This document shows, piece by piece, positions 58,271-64,000 of a stretch of 64,000 bases of DNA. The translations under genes and the position numbers were made by a program. The DNA comes from Coprinopsis marcescibilis (taxonomy: Eukaryota; Basidiomycota; Agaricomycetes; Agaricales; Psathyrellaceae). Each line of letters opens with the position of its first letter. Position 1 is the stretch's first letter. The stretch spans positions 124,001 to 188,000 of the forward strand of contig ML210166.1 in assembly GCA_004369085.1 (NCBI GenBank), in the 5' to 3' direction. The notes beneath the pieces are model-generated. The model saw nothing but the letters and a program-made list of their open reading frames with translations, made no database searches and was not told the origin of the DNA.

Positions 58271-59857
58271 TCAATCATCTTCGAGCTCGTCAACCTCGGG
58301 TCCACCCATAAGTTGATCTTCAACAATGCCAACGACCATATCCATAACACCCTTACCCATCTTGGGCACTGCACCCGGACGCATGAGGGGGTGCCGTCTG
58401 GGATCCAGTTCTTCCTCTTCATCATCGCCAGATCCTTCTTCCCCGTCTTCACCTTCCCCGTCATCAGTACCCTCGGCGTCGTCCTCGCCATCGTTCGAAC
58501 CACCTTCACCATCCTCCTCGTCTGAATCACTCCCCGATCCCGACTCTTCATCCCCGCTCGAGCTATCCTCAAAGTCCTCGTCTTCACTGTCCGATTCCAA
58601 CGCCATCTGAGCAATCGTAGTGAGCCCAGCATACTGTGGTGCCTTTTGTTTTGGCTTTTGTAGATCCTCCGGTGGTGGCGCTTCTCCATCTTTCCTCCCA
58701 AACCGCTTTTGGTGTTTCCGTACCCATTCCGCAACAACATCTCGTTCCCGGGAATCAACCATCCCAAACTCTGTCTCTATCCCCTCTTGCTCCTGTTCGT
58801 CCTCTTCATCATCTTTCTGCTTTCCTTTTGAGGTCTCGCTTTCAACCTTCCGAGTGAGGGTGATAGAGAATACCCGCCCGCTTCCCGGGGAGAGGCGAAC
58901 GCCTTCCTCGGCATTGAATAGGTCCTCGACAGACCAGAATTCACATGGCTTGCTCTCGCCCCACAGTATGCCCTCCTTCATGAACCACAAGCTACCCTGT
59001 TTGGCCGCACGGTAAGCTTCAATCCCCGGAATCCCCGTTGCAGACGCATTCGAGCCGATACCAGGGCACATGCTCTTGAATACCTCTGTGGTAGGTTCAT
59101 AAAGTTTGGTCGAAGAAAGGTGCGACAGGACAGCGCGTATTGAAGGAAGAGTGGGACTGCCTTTGGGTATACTGCTTTTTACAGGCTCCGCCCCGTTCGT
59201 GTGTAGTGTGGTGGCCAGTGGTGTAGCGGCTGTCGCGTCCAGCCCAAATATGATCTGTTGGCCGTCCTGCGCGTTTGCATTGTTGGGTTTACCCGGGACG
59301 GTGGAGTCTGTGCTGAGCAGCACCACCGTCCAGTGTGGCTTCGACTTGCCGCGTGTGGGAAGGATGAAGGCGCGTCGGATGGATAAAAGTGGGATTGATG
59401 CTTCAGTAGCATGAGATGTAGGATTTTTGAGCACGATAGTGGTGTTTCCAATGACAATGTCCACCTTTTTACGAACGGGAGATGTCGCTGATACCGCGTG
59501 GATAGTAAACACAGATGGATCGTTGGTAACTGTGGTGCCGTTCGATAAGGGTGACGTTCGTTGTCTTTTAGTTTCATTCCCCAGTTCTGCATCCTCAGAC
59601 GTCCGTTTGCGGTTGTCAGACTGTGATTGAGAAGGTGGGGCCAGACTGAGAAGGGATGCCCGTGCAACAGATTGCTTCTCCTTCCATTGTTGCTTTAGAC
59701 TCTCTGAAGCGTTTGACGTGGGTGGAGCCCCAACGACAAAACGAAGAATTTCTTCTAAAAAAGCTGGTGTCCCTGAGGTTGCAGAGAGGCTTGCCCAGGT
59801 GACTGCGAGCTCATCTGGCAATGATGGGAGCAGAGTCTGAAGGTATTGTGCATCCAT
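58271..59857 (-). CDS. Rtt106-like histone chaperone with an acidic tail
   Basis: A single open frame of 528 aa from the ATG at 59857. An N-terminal helical region (MDAQYLQTLLPSLPDELAVT) leads into a segment with DNRKRTSEDAEL and ETKRQRTSPL. The double-PH core of the Rtt106/Spt16-middle family follows: VFTIHAVSATSPVRKKVDIV, SIPLLSIRRAFILPTRGKSK with PHWTVVLLSTDST, and GSLWFMKEGILWGESKPCEF with RVFSITLTRKVES. The C-terminal 100 residues are extremely acidic (DSDEEDGEGGSNDGEDDAEG) as expected for binding H3-H4, then DPRRHPLMRPGAVPKMGKGV. The family deposits H3-H4 during replication-coupled nucleosome assembly in the nucleus. The gene is divergent from the pseudouridine synthase with under 400 bases between ATGs. 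Confidence 0.85.
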   Translation of the reverse strand: MDAQYLQTLLPSLPDELAVTWASLSATSGTPAFLEEILRFVVGAPPTSNASESLKQQWKEKQSVARASLLSLAPPSQSQSDNRKRTSEDAELGNETKRQRTSPLSNGTTVTNDPSVFTIHAVSATSPVRKKVDIVIGNTTIVLKNPTSHATEASIPLLSIRRAFILPTRGKSKPHWTVVLLSTDSTVPGKPNNANAQDGQQIIFGLDATAATPLATTLHTNGAEPVKSSIPKGSPTLPSIRAVLSHLSSTKLYEPTTEVFKSMCPGIGSNASATGIPGIEAYRAAKQGSLWFMKEGILWGESKPCEFWSVEDLFNAEEGVRLSPGSGRVFSITLTRKVESETSKGKQKDDEEDEQEQEGIETEFGMVDSRERDVVAEWVRKHQKRFGRKDGEAPPPEDLQKPKQKAPQYAGLTTIAQMALESDSEDEDFEDSSSGDEESGSGSDSDEEDGEGGSNDGEDDAEGTDDGEGEDGEEGSGDDEEEELDPRRHPLMRPGAVPKMGKGVMDMVVGIVEDQLMGGPEVDELEDD

Positions 59858-60244
59858 GGATGTGGCTATCGGGGTAGGTTAGGACTGCGACGCGTGTAGA
59901 GGTTGATATGCCGACAAACGCGTCTCAAAGTATTTTCCTAATCCTCTCCTAGACACTTAATTGTTGGGCGACTAAGGGCAATACTGTAGCAGTGGGTAGA
60001 CGTTAACGAAGTGGTTAGTGGTCGAGGAAGAGTGCTCACTGCGCCAAGAGCCTTGTATGGCGCACCGGAGACACGGCCGCGGAGCTTCCCTATTTGGAAC
60101 CGCCGGAGCCAGAGACGGCTACATTCGGACCGTACGACCGGACAACGCACGGACCAACACCGTGACTCGACGGACGCCAGCGTCGAAAGCATTTTGCTTC
60201 AAACCGACATCCTCGCGACTGTCTGAACGTTATACACGCGTTAA
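59858..60244. promoter_or_regulatory. shared bidirectional promoter region
   Basis: 387 bases separate the ATG of the Rtt106-like gene (minus) from the ATG of the pseudouridine synthase (plus). No TATA box is evident, consistent with two housekeeping genes. Confidence 0.5.
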
Positions 60245-61463
60245 ATGCTTCCTACGCGAATCCTGCGCAGCAGCAATGCAGCCGTCAAGTCAGTCCTCTA
60301 CCACGACAAACATCTTCTAGTTTTGAATAAGCCACCAGGGCTCGTTTGCCAGCTGGGCTTTCACGGAGACCACGTGAAGGTGTGTTTCATATGACATGCA
60401 TTCTTATATCTTACTGATTTAATGAGTAGTCGAGTGACAGGCTCGATAAGTTTCTCTGGAGTGAGTGACGGAGAAGGACAAGGCAGTAATCGACATCTAA
60501 CATGCGGCGCCTCCAGAGATTGAAGAGGACTTGAAGCTGCCTTCGGCACTCCTACATTTACACCGCCTAGACGCTGTAAGTTATAATTCAAACTATCCAA
60601 AATTCTTTAATAACGTTTGGCTCAGGGAACAACAGGATGCTTAGCCGTAGCGACCACGGAAACTGCTGCACGCAGTCTGAGCAAACAATTCGTCACGGGT
60701 GACGTCCAGAAAACATACCTTGCTCTTGTACGAGGAGGCAAAGAAACGTTCCCAACAAGTTCAGGTCGGATAGAATCACCCATACTCTATGAAGACGGCT
60801 TTTTCAAGGGCCTTGGAAAAAATGGAAAGCCATCTGTTACCGAATGGGAGGTTGTGGGATCTTCAGCAAGTCAAAAGCCCTCTTCTTAACTTGCAACTTA
60901 CTGATTCTCTCTTCGTCTATATCAGCCCACGGCGCCACTTTCTTTACTCCGTCTGAACTTGCTAACTGGCAATAAACATCAGCTGAGGATACATACGGCC
61001 ATGGTACTCGGTGGTTAGTGCCGTACGCATTCCAAACCATTCATCAAGCTCAACATTGCTTTTTAGCACCAATACTGGGCGACACTCGTTATTCGAAGAA
61101 GCCTGTATCACCAGATATCGCTTCGAAAGCCGCGATTCCACCAGACAGGACCTTCTTGCACGCCTCGGAAATATCCTTTTTCGTACGTTCTCTGTTGAAG
61201 CCATTGTAAAACGTTCTCTTATGGCATACACACAGCGATATCGTCAACGTGGCCCTCAAAAGCGACTTCGCCTGGGTATCAGATCTCCTCTTCCCAGAGA
61301 CTTCGCAAAGCTCTGCAAGATCTTCAAAATCCCCCTACCAGAAGACTCAAGCCCGGGTATCTTGATCAACAACGAACTGACTGCGGAAACAACGATACCC
61401 GAACTGGAAGGTCGCTGGCTAAACGGTACAATACCCTCCAGTGATATTGACACCTCGAACTAA
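60245..61463 (+). CDS. RluA-family RNA pseudouridine synthase
   Basis: This enzyme isomerises specific uridines in RNA. The ATG at 60245 begins MLPTRILRSSNAAVKSVLYH, basic and Ser-rich enough for a possible mitochondrial presequence. HDKHLLVLNKPPGLVCQLGF is the family's first motif. The catalytic motif is LLHLHRLDAGTTGCL (Asp of HRLD). Then QKTYLALVRGG, GKPSVTEWEVVGSS, LNLLTGNKHQLRIHTAMVLG and APILGDTRYSKK, all standard. One intron (60866-60925) has a GC donor (gcaagt) and an AG acceptor, the recognised GC-AG class. The C-terminal exon (61256-61463) adds RYRQRGPQKRLRLGIRSP and ends SSDIDTSN. The subgroup (organellar rRNA, PUS5-like, or another) cannot be fixed by eye. Confidence 0.88.
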
Positions 61464-61590
61464 TAGTACAACATGGACGACACTGCAAATATTACAATAA
61501 TATACGTGCTAATGGTTAATGGTTTCGTAGGTTCTTGTTCTTGTTTCGTGCTCGTAATCTGTCATTTAATTCGTTATTGGCGTTAGGCAC

Positions 61591-62815
61591 TTAATGATGC
61601 CCCTCCTGTTGCCCGTGCCCTTGCCCTTGCCCGCTGTTCTTTACCGCCGTGGCCCCAAGTGCCTGACCAAGACCAACTGCGATTGCACCGATGGCATGTG
61701 CAGCACCCGACGCGAGAATCGCTCCTCCTGCACCAGCGCTGATAGCCGGAATCGCTGGGATTGACCCAACGGTAATCAAAATAGCGCTGACCACGCTTAT
61801 AGCCTTTGGATGTTCGCTCGTCAAAAACTCGAGCGCATTGCAGGCGTTCAGCAGCCACACAGGTGCTTGCGTCACTACTGCAACTAAATAACGTGTCAGC
61901 TACAACTGCGGATGATATTATGAAGGGGTTGGCTATGACGTACCTTCGTTGTGGCTGTCAGTGGTTTCTGACCGTGAATGCTCGCTGCGTGAGGCGCTGC
62001 GGTTTCGTTTGGTCACTGAAGTCTCGGATCTGGCTTTGGGAGGGGGAGTTGGGCGGGTGAGCTGTTTGTCCTCTTTGGGGATTGCGTCTCCGTCTTTCGT
62101 ATCGCGACGGACGGGCCAGAAAGAAGAGGAGTCTGCGAGGGTCTTGGACCTGGTTGGCTTCGGGCGACTTGTGCCTGGTGTAAAGATTTCCTCGGGCTCT
62201 TCAGTCACTGGCTTCTTCGTCCAGCGTAGCGTGTTGGATCGGCTTGGCGGGGTTCGTTTGGGTGCGTCTTGCTTGGTCTCAACCGTTTCCTCCTCCTTCT
62301 CGTCCTTCTTCCACTTGAACCACGACTTTCCAGAGACCTTGATGGTCTCGGTTTCTTTGGGATCGATCTCCCCTACACACGAGATGATGAACTCGTCAGT
62401 ACTTGTGCATTCGTCCGACTGTTGAAGCAGCACTCACAACCCATGTTCGTCATCGCGATTTTGAACTTTTTCCATGTCCAGCGGTACTTGCCACCATGGA
62501 CCTTTGCCACGACTTGTTTGACTTCTTCGAACCTGGAGAGAGGGGGCATCGTATAGACGATGGTCAGCGGTGGGTCGGGTGCCGTTGAAACGACTATGCG
62601 TACCTGGCTTTGGCCTTGGGCCCCATGAAATGCTGCGCGACCTTGTACCAGTACTCCTCTGGCACCTTCCTCTCCTGACAACCAGCCTTGATCTTCTCCA
62701 GCCATTCCTCAACGGGGGGATCCTTCTTGGGGTTTCCCTTGAAGACTGGTCCGTCTGTCCATTCTGCATACACAGGCTCGAGGTCGAACGGTTTGATCTT
62801 GAATGCGTCGAGCAT
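61591..62815 (-). CDS. MLDAFKIKPFDLE-family orphan with a hydrophobic Gly/Ala-rich C-terminus
   Basis: Four exons give about 290 aa. The N-terminal globular part starts MLDAFKIKPFDLEPVYAEWT with PKKDPPVEEWLEKIKAGC and GGKYRWTWKKFKIAMTNMG, an orphan family I associate with Agaricomycetes. A disordered Lys/Arg/Ser/Thr-rich linker follows (KSWFKWKKDEKEEE, RSETSVTKRNRSASRSEHSR). The last exon, after VVTQAPVWLLNACNALEFL, has a hydrophobic Gly/Ala-rich segment (ISVVSAILITVGSIPAIPAI then SAGAGGAILASGAAHAIGAI) and a Gln/Gly/His tail (GQGQGHGQQEGHH). That segment resembles the membrane-associated repeats of interferon-inducible IFI6/IFI27-type proteins, which some fungi carry; this is inference. Possible roles include membrane insertion or cell death, but none is shown. 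It converges with the pseudouridine synthase, 127 bases apart. Confidence 0.78.
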
Positions 62816-63612
62816 TGCAAAGATATGTGGGTGCTAAGCCTGACGGTGGGGGTTGTGTGTTGTGTGTTTGGGTCTTTCGACGCGCCTGGTTATGTAGTAT
62901 GTGGTACGTATGTAATACCGAACTCGTTGCTTGGTGTCCAAGTGATGGTGGTGATGTTGAATGGGGCGAGCTGGGAATCATTGCCACAGTTCTTATATAC
63001 CCCCCGCTTGTCCCCCGTTCCGACCATCGCTGCAGCGTTGCCTCGTGGCATCGGTGTGGCCTGGTCCATAGCGCAGGTGAAACCAGGACGATGCATGATG
63101 ATGTTACTTACATCCGTGAATGGACCGATTAGTGAGCTCGAGTTCCAGCCACAACCGGATTTGGAGAAATATCCGAACACGTTGCTGCGGTGATGTTTCC
63201 AAGTTTCATGACAAGAAGTGGCTGGAGGTTCGTGCCCCTGGTATTGCGTTACGCTGCCATGCGGATCGTCGTTTTGCGGTATGGAAATGCCCCGGTAGAG
63301 CGAGACTTGCCCCTTCTTCGGTCCTGGTCAGAAATTGCCTCATATGTCGACGCACAAGTTCGAGTTGACTGTAAATCATAATGAAGGGCCGCGCGCCTTG
63401 CAGAATTATGCTGATCATACAGTGAGTTCGTATAGTGTACAATTTTGGTTCATTTCTAGACAGAGGCTTCCCCACAGACTCCAGAGCCACGCAAGCAAAC
63501 TGGGCAGGTGAGCAACTCGCGATAAGGTTTATTAGGCAATAAAGGCCCATTGCGAGGCTGGTACCGGGTTGGTGACTGCGTGAAATAGGGAAATTCAGCT
63601 CTTCCTTCTCGA
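62816..63612. other. unassigned stretch between two minus-strand genes
   Basis: Both strands have open frames of 60-200 codons here, but none carries a motif or consistent splice signals. It may hold 5' UTR and promoter of the gene at 61591 and further exons of the gene at 63613. Confidence 0.35.
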
Positions 63613-63990
63613 TCATGAACTAAAGTGAAAGATAGGCAACTTACTAGGTACCCAGAGATCCATTCGGAAAACCGCCATGGACCACTTCTCGCGGATCATC
63701 TTCTTCGCACTCGCCTTACCCATCCGCCACCTGACCTCGCACTGAGTGACGTCGACAAAGTCGGTGGATGTGAAGACGTAGAAATCTCCGGGAGCAGGCT
63801 TCGAGACTTCGCCATGGATTATCTTTGGGATCCTTGGGGTGAGAGATTGGATTGAGGTCACACCGGCATCTTGTAGGCTCTTGTAGAAAACGAGGGCGGC
63901 CACGGGGTCAAAGTTGTAGAGCATGTTGAACGTGTAGTTTGGGTGGACGGTAGCCTGGAACTGGCCAATCTGCTCGCTGCGGGTCGCCAT
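63613..63990 (-). CDS. orphan protein, 5' exon, 3' end unresolved
   Basis: The ATG at 63990 begins MATRSEQIGQFQATVHPNYT and continues FNMLYNFDPVAALVFYKSLQ, SLTPRIPKIIHGEV and PAPGDFYVFTSTDFVDVTQC then EVRWRMGKASAKKMIREKWS. The sequence has a balanced, globular composition, so I take it as a real exon. The frame ends shortly after AVFRMDLWVP. A gtacct or gtaagt donor near 63650 could splice to an acceptor in the tract before about 63575, opening a frame that runs to 63206, but that exon has no recognisable features. No family recognised. Confidence 0.55.
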   Translation of the reverse strand: MATRSEQIGQFQATVHPNYTFNMLYNFDPVAALVFYKSLQDAGVTSIQSLTPRIPKIIHGEVSKPAPGDFYVFTSTDFVDVTQCEVRWRMGKASAKKMIREKWSMAVFRMDLWVPSKLPIFHFSS

Positions 63991-64000
63991 CCCTTCCGGC

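Noticed and set aside
58326..58610. Ser-rich open frame on the plus strand
   Set aside because: It is the complement of the acidic tail of the Rtt106-like gene.
63206..63616. 136-codon minus-strand frame as a second exon of the gene at 63613
   Set aside because: Phase-compatible splicing is possible, but the translation shows no globular or family character; not called.

Overview
The window is nuclear DNA of a filamentous basidiomycete. Genes carry many short GT-AG introns of about 50-60 nt. Recognisable products include KRE6/SKN1 glucan-synthesis proteins, a GMC oxidoreductase, a GH3 beta-glucosidase, many F-box-like proteins and an NLR-like (STAND) fragment with TPRs. Orphan families I associate with Agaricomycetes (proteins starting MGQRH or MLDAFKIKPFDLE, and small Cys-rich proteins starting MC) suggest that class, possibly Cantharellales such as Rhizoctonia/Ceratobasidium. 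That placement is inference. I saw no rRNA, tRNA, CRISPR or intact transposon. All exon boundaries were read by eye from splice consensus and reading frame.

1-12.4 kb is a cell-wall/surface region. It holds a tandem pair of KRE6/SKN1-like genes (251-3043, 4023-6807), a gene-poor stretch with a long perfect hairpin near 7.3 kb, and three small Ser/Thr/Pro-rich secreted, probably GPI-anchored proteins (8354, 10249, 11622).

12.4-28 kb is mostly housekeeping: a SNF2-RING translocase of ULS1/RIS1 type (minus), adenylosuccinate lyase, signal peptidase complex subunit 1 and an F-box gene. Among them are orphans: a low-complexity protein whose ATG is cut off by an intron, an MGQRH-family gene with an apparent frameshift, and two small paralogs sharing a GVTDHD motif and an intron position.

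28-41 kb holds a decayed F-box copy, a 17-exon GMC oxidoreductase and a secreted GH3 beta-glucosidase (neighbours that fit plant cell-wall breakdown), then a phospholipid methyltransferase (OPI3 type) and a UBE2S-type E2 that keeps the C-terminal tail used to bind APC/C.

41-58 kb is the accessory part. It has a PIP-box protein, an NLR-like protein without an NTPase domain joined to TPRs, four F-box or F-box-like genes (one frameshifted), two small Cys-rich MC proteins of identical gene architecture, and a 2.4 kb stretch with retroelement-like scraps and an assembly gap flanked by an exact 107-bp duplication.

58-64 kb returns to conserved genes: a Rtt106-like histone chaperone divergent from an RluA-type pseudouridine synthase with a GC-AG intron, an orphan with a Gly/Ala-rich hydrophobic C-terminus, and a partial orphan at the window edge.
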